Positions 29,037 to 39,587 are shown, counted from the stretch's first letter. The stretch is 64,000 nt of DNA from Terrihabitans soli (GCF_014191545.1 NZ_AP023361.1:2446501-2510500), one strand, 5' to 3'. Translations and numbers: made by a program. Notes: a model not told the origin generated them from the sequence alone.

Positions 29037-30200
29037 TCAGCTTGTCAGCAGCACGGCCTGTTCGGGCGCCCAGCTCAGCCACACTTTATCTTCCCAGGTG
29101 ATCGGACGTTCGACGAGACGCGTCGAATTGGCGATCTGCGCCTTGACGATGTCGCCGCTCGGAAGTTTGACGCGGTAGATCGACAGATCGCCGAGATAGC
29201 CGATATCCCAGACTTCGCCGGCAAGCACATTCGCCGTACCCGGCGCCGGCGGCTGCAGGGAAATGCCGACTTTCTCCGGCCGCAGCGCGAGCCAAGCGTC
29301 CGATCCGTTTGCTGCAGAAACATTCGTCGACACTTCGATCGGCGATTCCGACCACGGGCTTTTCAGCTTGATGGCGTTGCCGCCCGCCGTCTCGACCTTG
29401 GCCGGGATGATGTTCACATCGCCGATGAAATCCGCGACATAGCGCGAGACCGGCTGTTCGTAGATTTCGCCGGGCGTTGCGACCTGGATGATCTTACCGT
29501 GATCCATGACGGCAATGCGGTCGGCAACCGTCATCGCCTCTTCCTGATCGTGCGTGACGATCAGGAAGGTCATGCCGAGCGTGACCTGAAGATCGGTGAG
29601 CTCGAACTGCGTTTCCTCGCGCAATTTTTTGTCGAGCGCGCCGAGCGGTTCATCGAGCAAAAGTACTTTCGGCTTCAGAGCAAGCGAGCGCGCAAGCGCC
29701 ACTCGCTGGCGCTGGCCGCCCGATAATTGATGCGGCTTGCGCCCGCCGAACTTGTCGAGCTTGACGAGCTTGAGCATTTCCTTGACGCGCTCGTCCCGTT
29801 CGGCTTTCGGCATATTGGCCTGTTTCAGGCCAAAGGCGATGTTGTCCGCAACGCTCATATGCGGAAACAGCGCATAGGACTGGAACATCATGTTCACCGC
29901 GCGCCTGTAGGGCGGCACGCCGACAAGATCTTTCCCCGCGAGAAGGACCTTGCCCGATGTCGGTTCTTCAAAACCGGCGACCATGCGCATCAGCGTGGTC
30001 TTGCCGCAGCCGGACGGTCCGAGCAGGGCGAAGAACTCGCGCTCATAAATATTGAGGGTGAGATTATCGATGGCGGTGAAGTCACCGTATTTCTTGGTGA
30101 CGTTCTCGAAGCGGATGAGCGGAACAGCATCCGGATCGGTCCAGGGACTGAAGCTCCGGCGGACCGGACCCAAAGCCGCTTTCGTACTCTGTGGAGGCAT
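29037..30200 (-). CDS. potG: Putrescine/spermidine ABC transporter ATPase PotG (387 aa)
   Basis: Start chosen at MPPQSTKAALG, which follows GGGGAG. An upstream ATG would add 12 residues. Walker A GPSGCGKTT, Q loop MMFQSYALFPHM, signature [15 protein letters not shown], Walker B VLLLDEPLGALD, H loop VTHDQEEAM, followed by a C-terminal TOBE/OB domain (about residues 250-380) as in regulated CUT1/Pot ATPases. Powers the PotHI channel. Confidence 0.92.
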   Translation of the reverse strand: MPPQSTKAALGPVRRSFSPWTDPDAVPLIRFENVTKKYGDFTAIDNLTLNIYEREFFALLGPSGCGKTTLMRMVAGFEEPTSGKVLLAGKDLVGVPPYRRAVNMMFQSYALFPHMSVADNIAFGLKQANMPKAERDERVKEMLKLVKLDKFGGRKPHQLSGGQRQRVALARSLALKPKVLLLDEPLGALDKKLREETQFELTDLQVTLGMTFLIVTHDQEEAMTVADRIAVMDHGKIIQVATPGEIYEQPVSRYVADFIGDVNIIPAKVETAGGNAIKLKSPWSESPIEVSTNVSAANGSDAWLALRPEKVGISLQPPAPGTANVLAGEVWDIGYLGDLSIYRVKLPSGDIVKAQIANSTRLVERPITWEDKVWLSWAPEQAVLLTS

Positions 30201-30248
30201 TGCGGGGCTCCCCGAGTGGGGCGCCCCGCGCCCCACTCGGCTACGAGG

Positions 30249-31346
30249 TTACTGTCCGGTTTTGGCTTTTGTCCATTCCCGGGTCACAGCGCGCTGCATT
30301 TTCGGGTCTTCGATGGTGGAGACCGTGTACAGGCGTTTCAGAGTGTCCGGATCGGGATAGACGGCAGGATTGTCCAGCACTTCTTTATCGATGAACTGCT
30401 GCGATGCGAGATTGCCGTTGGCGTATTGAACGAAGTTCGTCGCCTTGGCGGCAACTTCAGGCCGCATCAGATAGTCGATGAATTTGTGCGCACCCGAGAC
30501 ATTCGGCGCATCGGCCGGAATGGCCAGCATGTCGAACCAGAGCTGAGCGCCCTCTTTCGGAATGACGTACTGGATCTCGACGCCCTTGCCGGCTTCTTCG
30601 GCGCGGCCCGCGACCTGCAACACGTCACCGGAATAACCGACCGCCGCGCAGATATCGCCGTCCGCAAGCGCATTCTTCCATTCGTCGGAATGGAACTTCT
30701 TGATCGACTTGCGCAGCTTGCCGAGCGCTTCGCCGGCCTTCTGCACATCTTCGACCTTGATGAAGTCCGGCGGCGAGATGCCGATATAGTTCATGACCGA
30801 CGGCAGAAGATCCTCGGCAGAATCGAGAATCATGATGCCGCATTTCGAAAGCGCTTTCGCATTTTCGGGATCGTAGATGAGACCCCACGAATTGACCGGC
30901 GCGTTCGGCAGCACTTCCTTGATCTTCGCGACATTGTAGCCGATGCCCGTCGTGCCCCACATATAGGTCACGGCGTATTCATTGCCGGGATCGTAGCGCG
31001 CAACACGCTCCTGAATTTCAGGCCACATGTTTTTCAGGTTGGGCAGTTTCGATTTGTCGAGTTTCTGGAACACGCCGGCTTTGATCTGGCGGTTCAGGAA
31101 CGTCGCGGTCGGCACGACGACATCATAGCCTGTCGAGCCCGTCAGAAGCTTCGTCTCAAGAAGTTCGTTCGTATCGAAGGTGTCGTAGACGACCTTGATG
31201 CCGGTCTCTTTCTCGAAGTCCTTGAGAATTTCTTCGTCGATATAGTCCGACCAGTTGTAGACGTGAATTTCCTCGGCCATAGCGCCGGCTGCAGAACCGA
31301 TGAAGGCCGCAACTGCAAGTGCCGAGAGGATTGGGCGGAATTTCAT
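30249..31346 (-). CDS. potF: Putrescine-binding periplasmic protein PotF (365 aa)
   Basis: Start at MKFRPILSALAVAAF with GAGGACCGAG upstream. Signal peptide cut after AMA. Mature start EEIHVYNWSDYIDEEIL is the PotF/PotD signature. Polyamine-contact segments include the SDYID Asp and the Trp/Asp region EIQYVIPKEGAQLWFDML. Transcribed first in the operon, divergent from puuA, so uptake and degradation of putrescine share a control region (31347-31641). Confidence 0.92.
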   Translation of the reverse strand: MKFRPILSALAVAAFIGSAAGAMAEEIHVYNWSDYIDEEILKDFEKETGIKVVYDTFDTNELLETKLLTGSTGYDVVVPTATFLNRQIKAGVFQKLDKSKLPNLKNMWPEIQERVARYDPGNEYAVTYMWGTTGIGYNVAKIKEVLPNAPVNSWGLIYDPENAKALSKCGIMILDSAEDLLPSVMNYIGISPPDFIKVEDVQKAGEALGKLRKSIKKFHSDEWKNALADGDICAAVGYSGDVLQVAGRAEEAGKGVEIQYVIPKEGAQLWFDMLAIPADAPNVSGAHKFIDYLMRPEVAAKATNFVQYANGNLASQQFIDKEVLDNPAVYPDPDTLKRLYTVSTIEDPKMQRAVTREWTKAKTGQ

Positions 31347-31623
31347 GATTACTCGGTCCTCCAAGGGGTTCTGGGGGCGTCACCCGGACTTAAGGTTACG
31401 AAGCCCCGAAGACGGAAACAAGATGCACGATTTGGGCCGGTATTTACTCCCTTTGGAGCATGACGACCGGTTGGAGTTGACCAATCGCGGCCGGCCCGGC
31501 ACTCTTAGGGAAGGTACCGCAAGCCGCGGATAGCCTAACAACCACGGAGCGCAGCCGGACCCGAGGGTCTGGAGTCGCGTGCCCCGGTGCCCCCTTATGG
31601 GGTATAACTTCCCTGCCGGGCGC

Positions 31624-31641
31624 GCGGTTTTGCAAAACCGC
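31624..31641. promoter_or_regulatory. Perfect 18-bp palindrome abutting the puuA start
   Basis: GCGGTTTTGCAAAACCGC ends one base before the ATG. No Shine-Dalgarno is seen in the 20 bases before that ATG, because the palindrome occupies its place. Operator for a polyamine-responsive regulator or an RNA hairpin that controls initiation. Confidence 0.6.
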
Positions 31642-33036
31642 ATGAGCAAGAAGAAGCCAGTTAAAGCCGCCGCCTCCTCTCTTCGAGGTGTTGCGAATAT
31701 GGAAGAAGCGCGCACCTGGGTTGCATCGCGCGGCATCGAAGAACTCGAATGCGTGGTGCCGGATCAGGCGGGCGTTGCGCGCGGCAAGATCATGCCGGCG
31801 TCGAAATTCTTCAACGCCCCGGCGATGAATCTTCCGTCGTCGATCTTCCATCAGACGATTGCCGGCGAATATCCCGACGAGGACGTGCCGGGCGCGGGCG
31901 ATCCCGCCGATGCCGATCTCGTGCTGGAACCCGATTTCTCGACGCTGTCGGTCGTGCCCTGGGCGAGCGATCCCACGGCGCAGCTGATCCATGACTGCTA
32001 TCACCGCGACGGACGGCCGATCGAAGTCGCGCCGCGCCAATTGCTGCGCCGCGTGATCGAGCTCTACACGAAAAAGGGCTGGTTCCCGATCGTCGCGCCC
32101 GAAATCGAATTTTATCTCGTCAAGCCGAACACCGATCCCGACTACCCGCTGGAGCCGCCGGTCGGACGCTCGGGCCGTCCGGAAACCGGACGCCAGAGCT
32201 ATTCGATCTCGGCCGTGAACGAATTCGACGATCTGTTCGAGGACATTTACGACTATTCGGAAGCGCAGGGTCTTGAGATCGACACCCTCATTCACGAGGA
32301 GGGCGCCGCGCAGATGGAGATCAATCTCCGTCACGGCGCGCCGCTTGAGCTCGCCGACCAGGTCTTCATGTTCAAGCGGACGATCCGCGAAGCCGCGCTC
32401 GCCCACAATATCTATGCGACCTTCATGGCCAAGCCCATCGCCAATGAGCCGGGCTCGGCCATGCACATACATCAATCGGTGCGCGACAAGGCCGGCAAGA
32501 ACATCTTCTCGAACGCCAAGGGCGATCCGACGCCGGAGTTCTTTGCCTTTATCGCCGGGCAACAGAAGTATTTACCTCATGTGATGTGCATCCTCGCGCC
32601 TTATGTGAACTCCTATCGCCGCCTGACCAAGGCGGCGACCGCGCCGATCAATGTCGCCTGGGGCTACGATAACCGCACAACCGGTCTGCGCGTGCCGCCG
32701 TCAAAGCCTGAATCGCGGCGCGTCGAGAACCGCATCCCCTCCTCCGACGCCAATCCGTACCTTTCGATCGCCGCGAGCCTTGCCGCCGGCTATCTCGGCA
32801 TGATGGAAGGCGGGCAACCGACCGAGCCAGTCGAAGGTTCGGCGCACGGCCTGGACTACGATCTTCCGCGCGGCCTTCTTGAAGCCGTTGCGCTCTTCGA
32901 AGAGTCTGAGGCGCTGGAAGGCGTGTTCGGCCGCAGCTTCATGGCGACCTATGCGGCGATCAAACGCGGTGAGTTCGAAACGTTCATGCGCGTGATCAGC
33001 CCGTGGGAACGCGAATATCTTCTGCTGAACGTCTGA
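31642..33036 (+). CDS. puuA: Gamma-glutamylputrescine synthetase, glutamine-synthetase family (464 aa)
   Basis: Joins glutamate to putrescine with ATP, the first step of the Puu pathway. GS fold with PDQAGVARGKIMPASKF, the metal-site EIEFYL and EEGAAQMEINLRHG, HIHQSV, and NRTTGLRVP...RRVENRIPSSDANPY. It lacks the GlnA adenylylation loop. The start MSKKKPVKAAASSLRGV matches N-termini I know for this family. An internal ATG at 31699 with GAGGTG upstream is a real alternative. Neighbours (putrescine importer and PuuB) support putrescine as the substrate rather than another amine. Confidence 0.88.
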   Translation: MSKKKPVKAAASSLRGVANMEEARTWVASRGIEELECVVPDQAGVARGKIMPASKFFNAPAMNLPSSIFHQTIAGEYPDEDVPGAGDPADADLVLEPDFSTLSVVPWASDPTAQLIHDCYHRDGRPIEVAPRQLLRRVIELYTKKGWFPIVAPEIEFYLVKPNTDPDYPLEPPVGRSGRPETGRQSYSISAVNEFDDLFEDIYDYSEAQGLEIDTLIHEEGAAQMEINLRHGAPLELADQVFMFKRTIREAALAHNIYATFMAKPIANEPGSAMHIHQSVRDKAGKNIFSNAKGDPTPEFFAFIAGQQKYLPHVMCILAPYVNSYRRLTKAATAPINVAWGYDNRTTGLRVPPSKPESRRVENRIPSSDANPYLSIAASLAAGYLGMMEGGQPTEPVEGSAHGLDYDLPRGLLEAVALFEESEALEGVFGRSFMATYAAIKRGEFETFMRVISPWEREYLLLNV

Positions 33037-33039
33037 CGC

Positions 33040-34302
33040 ATGGCCGAGACCTATTATGAGGCGACGGCCAAGCCGCTGAAGAAGCTTTCATCGCTGAAGG
33101 GCAAAAAGCGCACCGATGTCTGCGTCATCGGCGCGGGCTTTACCGGCCTCGGCGCGGCGCTCGCACTGGCCGAGCGCGGCTATTCGGTGATCGTCCTCGA
33201 ACAGAACGAAGTCGGCTCCGGCGCGTCGGGCAGGAATGGCGGCCAGATCCATCGCGGCCTGCGCCGCGATCAGATGGAACTTGAAAAGCGCTTCGGACGC
33301 TCGGAAGCCTATCTTTTATGGGAAATCGCGCAGGACAGCGTAAAGCGGCTCGATAAGGTCTTGAAGAAATACAAGATCGATGTCGAGCGCCATGACGGCC
33401 ACATCTTTCCCGATCACCGCGCCCGCTATGTCGCCGACTCGCACGCTTATGTCGACCATCTGAAAAATCGGTATGCTTACGATCTTGCCGAAAAGCTCGA
33501 CCGCGAGGAAGTCCGCGCGCTTATCAAATCCGACGATTATCACGGCGGCTGGATCGATCGCGGCGGCGGGCATCTTCATCCGTTGAAATATGCGCGCGGA
33601 CTTGCCCGCGCCGCGGTCAAGAACGGCGCGGAGATTTTCGAACACACCAAGGCGCTGCGCATCGACAATGGCAAGAAAGCCAAAGTCGTCACCGAAAACG
33701 GCGAGGTCACCGCCGACTGGGTGCTCGTTGCCGGCGATGCCCTGATGCACGATCTCGTGCCGATGGCGGATGTGCGCATCTTGCCGATCGCTTCGACCAT
33801 CGGCGTCACAAAGCCGCTCGGCAAGAAGATGAAAAAATATCTGACCTCGGACATGGCGGTCGCCGACAGCCGTTTCGTCGTCAATTATTACAAGCCGATG
33901 GACGATGGCCGCCTGTTCTTCGGCGGCGGCGAAAGCTATTCGAACGTTCATGTCGACGATCCCGGCAGCCTTGTCCGCAAGGCGATGGCGCAGATTTTCC
34001 CGGACCTGAAAGATGTCGAGTTCGATTATGCCTGGAGCGGCATTGTCGGGATTACGCCGACGCGATTTCCGCTGATCCGGCGTCTTGCGCCGAACGTTCT
34101 GATGGCGGCGGGTTATTCCGGCCAGGGCGTGTCGCTGGCGCCCTTCGCCGGCTACATTATGGCGGAAGCGATCTCCGGCACGTTCGAGCGGTTCGACTGC
34201 CTGGCGCGTCTTCCGGTTCCGTCCTTCCCCGGCGGCACGGCGCTGCGCCATCCGCTGATGATCCTCGCCATGCTCTGGTACGCCCTGCGCGACCGGATCT
34301 GA
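33040..34302 (+). CDS. puuB: Gamma-glutamylputrescine oxidase, FAD-dependent (420 aa)
   Basis: Oxidises gamma-glutamylputrescine to the aldehyde, second step of the Puu pathway. DAO-type flavoenzyme: dinucleotide fold VCVIGAGFTGLGAALALAERG, then [15 protein letters not shown], and the C-terminal YAWSGIVGITPTRFPLIRR and GYSGQGVSLAPFAG. Starts 3 bases after puuA, so co-transcribed. puuC and puuD are not in the window. Confidence 0.88.
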   Translation: MAETYYEATAKPLKKLSSLKGKKRTDVCVIGAGFTGLGAALALAERGYSVIVLEQNEVGSGASGRNGGQIHRGLRRDQMELEKRFGRSEAYLLWEIAQDSVKRLDKVLKKYKIDVERHDGHIFPDHRARYVADSHAYVDHLKNRYAYDLAEKLDREEVRALIKSDDYHGGWIDRGGGHLHPLKYARGLARAAVKNGAEIFEHTKALRIDNGKKAKVVTENGEVTADWVLVAGDALMHDLVPMADVRILPIASTIGVTKPLGKKMKKYLTSDMAVADSRFVVNYYKPMDDGRLFFGGGESYSNVHVDDPGSLVRKAMAQIFPDLKDVEFDYAWSGIVGITPTRFPLIRRLAPNVLMAAGYSGQGVSLAPFAGYIMAEAISGTFERFDCLARLPVPSFPGGTALRHPLMILAMLWYALRDRI

Positions 34303-34377
34303 CCGTTCACTTGCCGTTCAGAAAAACGGGGCAATGATCTCCCCAATTCGGCCGCAAGGCCGTGAGGGGATGAAGCC

Positions 34378-34860
34378 ATGAAGTATCTGCGTATCGTTCC
34401 GGCGCTCGCCGCTTTCGCCGCCTTAACTGTTAACGCCGAAGCCGGCCCGCGGCACCACCATCATCACCATCACAACAATGGCGGCGCCGCCGTCGGGATT
34501 CTCGGTGCCGGCATCTTCCTCGGCGCGCTCGCGGCGACCGCAGCTGCCGACAGCCGCGACGACCGTTATGTCTACGATGCACCGCCGCCTCCTCCGCCGC
34601 CGGCCTATTACGGCCGCTACGATCGCGGCGAAGAAGCGAGCGAAGCCATCGCCGCCTGCCGCCAGGGCATGCTCGATGCGGCGCGCCGCTACGGCGCCTA
34701 TGATGCGGAGATCGGCGACATCTATTCGGTTCGGGAAACGCGCTTTGGCCAGATCGTGCGCGCCGATATCCGTATCGATTATCGCGAAGGCAGCCGGACG
34801 TCTCCGGTCACCTGCGAAGTCGAAGACGGCGTTCTCGTCTCAGCCCGCAGCGATTACTGA
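34378..34860 (+). CDS. Secreted His-rich protein of unknown function (160 aa)
   Basis: Signal peptide (MKYLRIVPALAAFAALTVNA) cut near AEA, then GPRHHHHHHHNNGG with eight His, a short hydrophobic Gly/Ala stretch that may be a second membrane segment (AVGILGAGIFLGALAATAAA), a Pro/Tyr linker, and an 80-residue C-terminal domain with Cys at AACRQGM and VTCEVED that could form a disulfide. Periplasmic or envelope protein. The His run may bind Ni/Zn/Cu. Convergent with cysA. Confidence 0.7.
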   Translation: MKYLRIVPALAAFAALTVNAEAGPRHHHHHHHNNGGAAVGILGAGIFLGALAATAAADSRDDRYVYDAPPPPPPPAYYGRYDRGEEASEAIAACRQGMLDAARRYGAYDAEIGDIYSVRETRFGQIVRADIRIDYREGSRTSPVTCEVEDGVLVSARSDY

Positions 34861-35901
34861 TCAGCCGGCAAACACGCGATAGCGTTCGGGGATAAGGCCA
34901 ACCTTCTCCCCGATCACCGGCACGCGGCCGGCGGGCACGGCCGCCTCGATCGTCGCCTTGCCGCCATCGACCGGCACCTCGAGATCGACGCGGTGCGTCG
35001 GGCCGAAACGGCGGACGGCGAGAACCTTGCCGTCCAGCGCATTCGGGCCGGGCTGGCTGATCTCGATATCGTGCGGCCGCACGAAAAGACGGCCTTTTCC
35101 TTCGACACCCTGCGCATCGATGGCGATGGTCTTGCCGCCGACGCTCACCGATTTGCCCTGGCCGAGGATCGGCAGAGCAACGCTCTCGCCGATGAAATCG
35201 TGCACGAAGGCGGTGGCCGGGCTGTCATAGACTTCGGACGGCGTGCCGACCTGTTCGATCTTGCCCTGCCCCATCACGACGACACGGTCGGAGACTTCGA
35301 GCGCCTCTTCCTGATCATGCGTCACGAGGATCGAAGTGACGTGCAGCTCGGAATGCAGATTGCGCAGCCAGCGGCGCAGATCTTTTCGCACTTTGGCATC
35401 GAGCGCGCCGAACGGCTCGTCGAGCAGAAGAACGCGCGGTTCGATGGCGAGCGCGCGCGCCAGCGCAACACGCTGACGCTGACCGCCCGACAGCTGCGAG
35501 GGATAGCGGCCGGCGAGCGAACCGATCTGCACGAGATGCAGCAGTTCCTCGACCTTCTGCTTGATGGCAAATTCCGGCTGGCGCTCATTGCGCGGACGCA
35601 CGCGCAGACCGAAGGCGATGTTCTCGTACACCGTCATATGGCGGAACAGCGCGTAATGCTGGAACACGAAACCGACATCGCGCTCTTTCACCGTCAGGCT
35701 CAGCGCATCTTCGCCGTCAAAGCGTACCGCGCCGCCATCGGGCCATTCGAGGCCGGCGATGATGCGCAAGAGCGTCGTCTTGCCGGACCCCGAAGGCCCG
35801 AGCAGAGCAATCAGCTCGCCGGAGCGGATCTTCAGGCTGACATCGTCGAGCGCCTTGAAGGCTCCAAAATTCTTGGTGACGTTCTGGACATCGATGTTCA
35901 T
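34861..35901 (-). CDS. cysA: Sulfate/thiosulfate ABC transporter ATPase CysA (346 aa)
   Basis: Walker [11 protein letters not shown] loop [12 protein letters not shown], signature [15 protein letters not shown], Walker [14 protein letters not shown] loop VTHDQEEAL, plus a TOBE domain from about residue 240. Length and the opening [18 protein letters not shown] are those of CysA. Drives CysTW. Last gene of the minus-strand order sbp-cysT-cysW-cysA, overlapping cysW by four bases. Confidence 0.94.
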   Translation of the reverse strand: MNIDVQNVTKNFGAFKALDDVSLKIRSGELIALLGPSGSGKTTLLRIIAGLEWPDGGAVRFDGEDALSLTVKERDVGFVFQHYALFRHMTVYENIAFGLRVRPRNERQPEFAIKQKVEELLHLVQIGSLAGRYPSQLSGGQRQRVALARALAIEPRVLLLDEPFGALDAKVRKDLRRWLRNLHSELHVTSILVTHDQEEALEVSDRVVVMGQGKIEQVGTPSEVYDSPATAFVHDFIGESVALPILGQGKSVSVGGKTIAIDAQGVEGKGRLFVRPHDIEISQPGPNALDGKVLAVRRFGPTHRVDLEVPVDGGKATIEAAVPAGRVPVIGEKVGLIPERYRVFAG

Positions 35902-36806
35902 CGGCGATCTTCCGCGATGCGGTGCTCGAGAATGGTTTTGAGCACCAAGGTAACGAGAGCAAGGAAAGCGAGCAGCGAGGCGACCGCGAACGACGCGGCG
36001 AACTGGTACTCGTTATAGAGGATTTCGATATGCAGCGGCATAGTATTGGTCTCGCCGCGGACATGGCCCGACACGACCGACACGGCGCCGAATTCGCCCA
36101 TAGCGCGGGCGTTGCAGAGCAGAACCCCGTAAAGCAGCGCGAACTTCACATTCGGCAGCGTGACCTTGAGGAAGGTCTGCCAGCCGGAGGCTCCGAGCGA
36201 GATCGCGGCTTCTTCTTCCGACGTGCCCTGTTCCTGCATCAGCGGAATAAGTTCGCGCGCCACGAAAGGAAAGGTCACGAAGATCGTCGCCAGCACGATG
36301 CCCGGCAGGGCGAAAATGATCTTGATGTCGTGATCGATGAACCAAGAGCCGAAAAAGCCCTGCGCGCCGAAGATCAGAACATAGATCAGACCGGCGACGA
36401 CGGGCGAAACCGAGAACGGAAGATCGATCAGGGAAATGAGGAAACTCTTTCCCTTGAATTCGAACTTCGCGACCGACCATGCCATTACGAGGCCGAAGAC
36501 GAGATTGGTCGCAACCGCGATCGCGGCGGCCAGCAGAGTGAGCTTGATCGCATGCACCGCATCCGGATCGGTGATCGCGGCGATATAAAGTTCCCAGCCC
36601 TTCGAGAAAGCCTGCGTGAACACGGTGAGCAGCGGCAGGACGATGAAGAGACTCAAAAAGCCGAGCGCAATCGTGATGATGGCCCAGCGCACGGGCGCCG
36701 GTTCGGTACGCACGGGACGCGGATTTCTCGCGGTCCGCGCGGGCGCAGCCACCGTGGGAACGGCGTCGGTATAATCCAGGGCTTCGGCTTGGATTTCGAG
36801 CGTCAT
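35898..36806 (-). CDS. cysW: Sulfate ABC transporter permease CysW (302 aa)
   Basis: Six-span permease with an extended soluble N-terminus (about 45 residues) and the EAA loop [23 protein letters not shown], then [15 protein letters not shown], a CysW-type segment. Pairs with CysT. Confidence 0.93.
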   Translation of the reverse strand: MTLEIQAEALDYTDAVPTVAAPARTARNPRPVRTEPAPVRWAIITIALGFLSLFIVLPLLTVFTQAFSKGWELYIAAITDPDAVHAIKLTLLAAAIAVATNLVFGLVMAWSVAKFEFKGKSFLISLIDLPFSVSPVVAGLIYVLIFGAQGFFGSWFIDHDIKIIFALPGIVLATIFVTFPFVARELIPLMQEQGTSEEEAAISLGASGWQTFLKVTLPNVKFALLYGVLLCNARAMGEFGAVSVVSGHVRGETNTMPLHIEILYNEYQFAASFAVASLLAFLALVTLVLKTILEHRIAEDRR

Positions 36807-36808
36807 GA

Positions 36809-37663
36809 TCAGAATGCCGCGCTGCGTTTTTCGGACCAGCGCTGCAGCCCGTTGATAATGAAGAGCAGGATGAAGCTCGCGACCAACATGACAACGGCGA
36901 TCGCCGTCGCGTCCGCATAGTGGAACTCTTCAAGCCGGATGATGATCAGGAGCGGCGCGATTTCCGAGACGTTCGGCAGATTGCCGGCGATGAAGATGAT
37001 CGAACCGTATTCACCGACGGCTCGCGCGAAAGCGAGCGCAAAACCCGTCAGCAATGCCGGGATAAGAGTCGGCACGACGACCTTGGTGATGACCTGCCAG
37101 CGATTGGCGCCAAGACTCGCAGCCGCCTCTTCAAGCTCGGTTTCGAGATCGATCAGCACGGGCTGAACGGTGCGCACGACAAATGGCAGGCCGATGAAGA
37201 TCATCGCAATGAGAATGCCGAGTGGCGTATAGGCAACCTTGATGCCGATGGCCTGAAGCGGCGCGCCGAGCCAGCCGTTCGGCGCATAAAGCGTCGTCAG
37301 CGCGATACCGGCGACGGCCGTGGGCAACGCAAAGGGAATATCGACGATGGCGTCGAAAATGCGCCGGCCGGGAAATTCATAACGCGTCAACGCCCAGACA
37401 ACGGCAAAGCCGAAGACGGTGTTGATCGCAGCGGCGACGAGAGAAAGGCCGAACGAGATTTTCAGCGCGTTCAGAACGCGGGTGCTCAAGACGACGCCGA
37501 TGAACTGGTCCCAGGTCAGCTCGAACGTCTTGAGGAAAAGCCCGGCCAGCGGGATCAGAACGATCAGGCTGAGCCAGGCGAGCGTTAAACCAAAAGTGAT
37601 CCCGAAACCCGGGATCACTGTTTTTGGTGCCGCGCGGGAGCGCACGACAGAAAGAGATGTCAT
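36809..37663 (-). CDS. cysT: Sulfate ABC transporter permease CysT (CysU) (284 aa)
   Basis: Six-span permease with [21 protein letters not shown] as first span, [22 protein letters not shown] loop and [14 protein letters not shown], characteristic of CysT. Two bases separate it from cysW. Confidence 0.93.
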   Translation of the reverse strand: MTSLSVVRSRAAPKTVIPGFGITFGLTLAWLSLIVLIPLAGLFLKTFELTWDQFIGVVLSTRVLNALKISFGLSLVAAAINTVFGFAVVWALTRYEFPGRRIFDAIVDIPFALPTAVAGIALTTLYAPNGWLGAPLQAIGIKVAYTPLGILIAMIFIGLPFVVRTVQPVLIDLETELEEAAASLGANRWQVITKVVVPTLIPALLTGFALAFARAVGEYGSIIFIAGNLPNVSEIAPLLIIIRLEEFHYADATAIAVVMLVASFILLFIINGLQRWSEKRSAAF

Positions 37664-37686
37664 ACCTGCGCTCCCGCGTCCTGCAC

Positions 37687-38676
37687 TTACTTGGTGTAGA
37701 TTTTGTCGAACGTGCCGCCGTCCGAGAAGTGCGTCGTCTGGGCCTTATCCCAGCCGCCGAACGCCTGGTCGATCGTGAAGAGTTCGACCTTGGCGAACTT
37801 GCCCTTGTACTTCTCGGCCACTGCTTCGTCACGCGGACGATAGTAGTTCTTGGCAGCGATCTCCTGGCCTTCCGGCGAGTAGAGATAGTTCAGGTAGGCG
37901 GTCGCAACTTCGCGCGTGCCCTTCTTGTCGACGACCTTGTCGACGACCGCGACGGTCGGTTCGGCGAGGATCGACAGGCTCGGCGTGACGATTTCATACT
38001 TGTCGGCGCCGAGTTCGTTGACGGCGAGGTAGGCTTCGTTTTCCCAAGCGAGGAGAACGTCGCCCTGGCCGCGCTCGGTGAAGGTGACGGTCGAGCCGCG
38101 GGCGCCGGTGTCGAGCACCGGAACGTGCTGCAGGAGCGTCTTCACGAATTCCTGAGCCTTTTCATCCGAGCCGCCATTGGCGCGCTTCGCATATTCCCAA
38201 GCCGCGAGATAGTTCCAGCGGGCGCCGCCCGAGGTCTTCGGGTTCGGCGTGATCACCTGGACGTCGCCCTTGATGAGATCGCCCCAATCCTTGATGCCCT
38301 TCGGATTGCCCTTACGGACGAGGAACACGATCGTCGAGGTGTAGGGAGCCGAGTTCTGAGCGAGCTTCGACTGCCAATCCTTGGCGATGAGATCCTTCTT
38401 GGCGATCTCGTTGACGTCATAGGCGAGCGCCAGCGTCACGACATCGGCTTCGAGGCCGTCGATCACCGAGCGGGCCTGTTTGCCCGAGCCGCCGTGCGAC
38501 TGCTTGATGGTGAGATCTTCGCCCTTGTCCTTCTTCCACTTGGCAGCGAAGGCCTTGTTGAACTCGACATAGAGCTCGCGGGTCGGATCGTAGGACACGT
38601 TCAGGAGTTCGGCCGCAAAAGCCGGAACCGTCAGCAGGGTCACGACCGCTGCAGAGGCAATGAGTTTCTTCAACAT
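37687..38676 (-). CDS. sbp: Sulfate-binding periplasmic protein (329 aa)
   Basis: Signal peptide ([22 protein letters not shown]), then [20 protein letters not shown], the SBP signature, [13 protein letters not shown] with the anion-binding Ser/Gly turn, and [15 protein letters not shown]. Captures sulfate for CysTWA. The upstream 38677-38864 is AT-rich (TTATTTCACATATTACACTA) and is where sulfur control would act. Confidence 0.93.
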   Translation of the reverse strand: MLKKLIASAAVVTLLTVPAFAAELLNVSYDPTRELYVEFNKAFAAKWKKDKGEDLTIKQSHGGSGKQARSVIDGLEADVVTLALAYDVNEIAKKDLIAKDWQSKLAQNSAPYTSTIVFLVRKGNPKGIKDWGDLIKGDVQVITPNPKTSGGARWNYLAAWEYAKRANGGSDEKAQEFVKTLLQHVPVLDTGARGSTVTFTERGQGDVLLAWENEAYLAVNELGADKYEIVTPSLSILAEPTVAVVDKVVDKKGTREVATAYLNYLYSPEGQEIAAKNYYRPRDEAVAEKYKGKFAKVELFTIDQAFGGWDKAQTTHFSDGGTFDKIYTK

Positions 38677-38864
38677 TCTAATTCACCCAGCTTCGCCGAA
38701 ACCCCGATTGGCCACGGCATATGTCGAGTATTTCTGTCGTGATGATCGGGAATTGTCAATAAGCACCATAGAAAATTCGTTATTTCACATATTACACTAA
38801 TATATTTTGTGTATTCTTGTTCGACACGCTGTTCCCGCGATCCCCGGGTGAACGATAAAACCTG

Positions 38865-39587
38865 TTAAACTTCAGAGAGATGGATGCCGCATTCGGTCTT
38901 GGCACTACCACGCCAGCGGCCGGCGCGGGCGGCCTCGCCCGGGGCGGTGCGGCTGGTGCAAGGCATGCAGCCGATCGATGAAAAGCCGAGCTTCTGCAGC
39001 GGATGCAGCGGCAGATGATGCGCGATGAAATAGGACTGGATCTCCTGGCCGTCCAAAGTGGCCAGCGGGTTGACCTTGATCCGGTCGCCATCGGGTTCGA
39101 CGACCGTCAGATTTGCGCGGGTATCGCCGTGATAGCGTTTGCGGCCATTGATCCAGGCGCCGAAGCCTTCGAGCGCCTTGGCGAGCGGCGCGACCTTGCG
39201 ATAGCCGCAGCAGGCATCGACATCGGTCGACCAGAGCATGTCCTCGGGATCGAGGCGCGCATGATCTTCCGGATCGGGCGTAAAGACGCGGATATCGGTG
39301 AGGCCGAGACGCTTCTGCAACTCGTCGCGATAGGCGAGCGTTTCGGGAAACAGCATGCCGGTATCGAGGAAGACGATCGGCGTCGTCGGATCGATCTCAG
39401 CCACCATATGCAGCAGCACCGCCGATTCCGTGCCGAAGGACGAAACGACGCCGACACCGCCTTCGAACTCTTCCGCCAGAATGGCGCGCAGAACTTCCTG
39501 CGGCGGCAGATAGGAGACGAGCCCGTTCAGCTCGCTGGCGCGCACTTTCACCTTGGCATTTTCGGGGGCGGTCATGAGATCGAACAT
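38865..39587 (-). CDS. cysH: Assimilatory adenylylsulfate (APS) reductase (240 aa)
   Basis: Reduces APS to sulfite with thioredoxin. Start at MFDLMTAPENAKVK, overlapping the cysG stop by one base. A longer in-frame extension into cysG is antisense noise. SSFGTESAVLLHM is the nucleotide loop, CCGYRKVAPL and CMPCTSR supply the four Cys of a [4Fe-4S] cluster, marking the APS-specific type rather than cluster-free PAPS reductases. The catalytic Cys is in the C-terminal KTECGIHL. Complete. Confidence 0.92.
   Translation of the reverse strand: MFDLMTAPENAKVKVRASELNGLVSYLPPQEVLRAILAEEFEGGVGVVSSFGTESAVLLHMVAEIDPTTPIVFLDTGMLFPETLAYRDELQKRLGLTDIRVFTPDPEDHARLDPEDMLWSTDVDACCGYRKVAPLAKALEGFGAWINGRKRYHGDTRANLTVVEPDGDRIKVNPLATLDGQEIQSYFIAHHLPLHPLQKLGFSSIGCMPCTSRTAPGEAARAGRWRGSAKTECGIHLSEV

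Noticed and set aside
29727-31463. 578-codon open frame on the plus strand
   Set aside because: Antisense of potG and potF. The sense-strand genes are certain.
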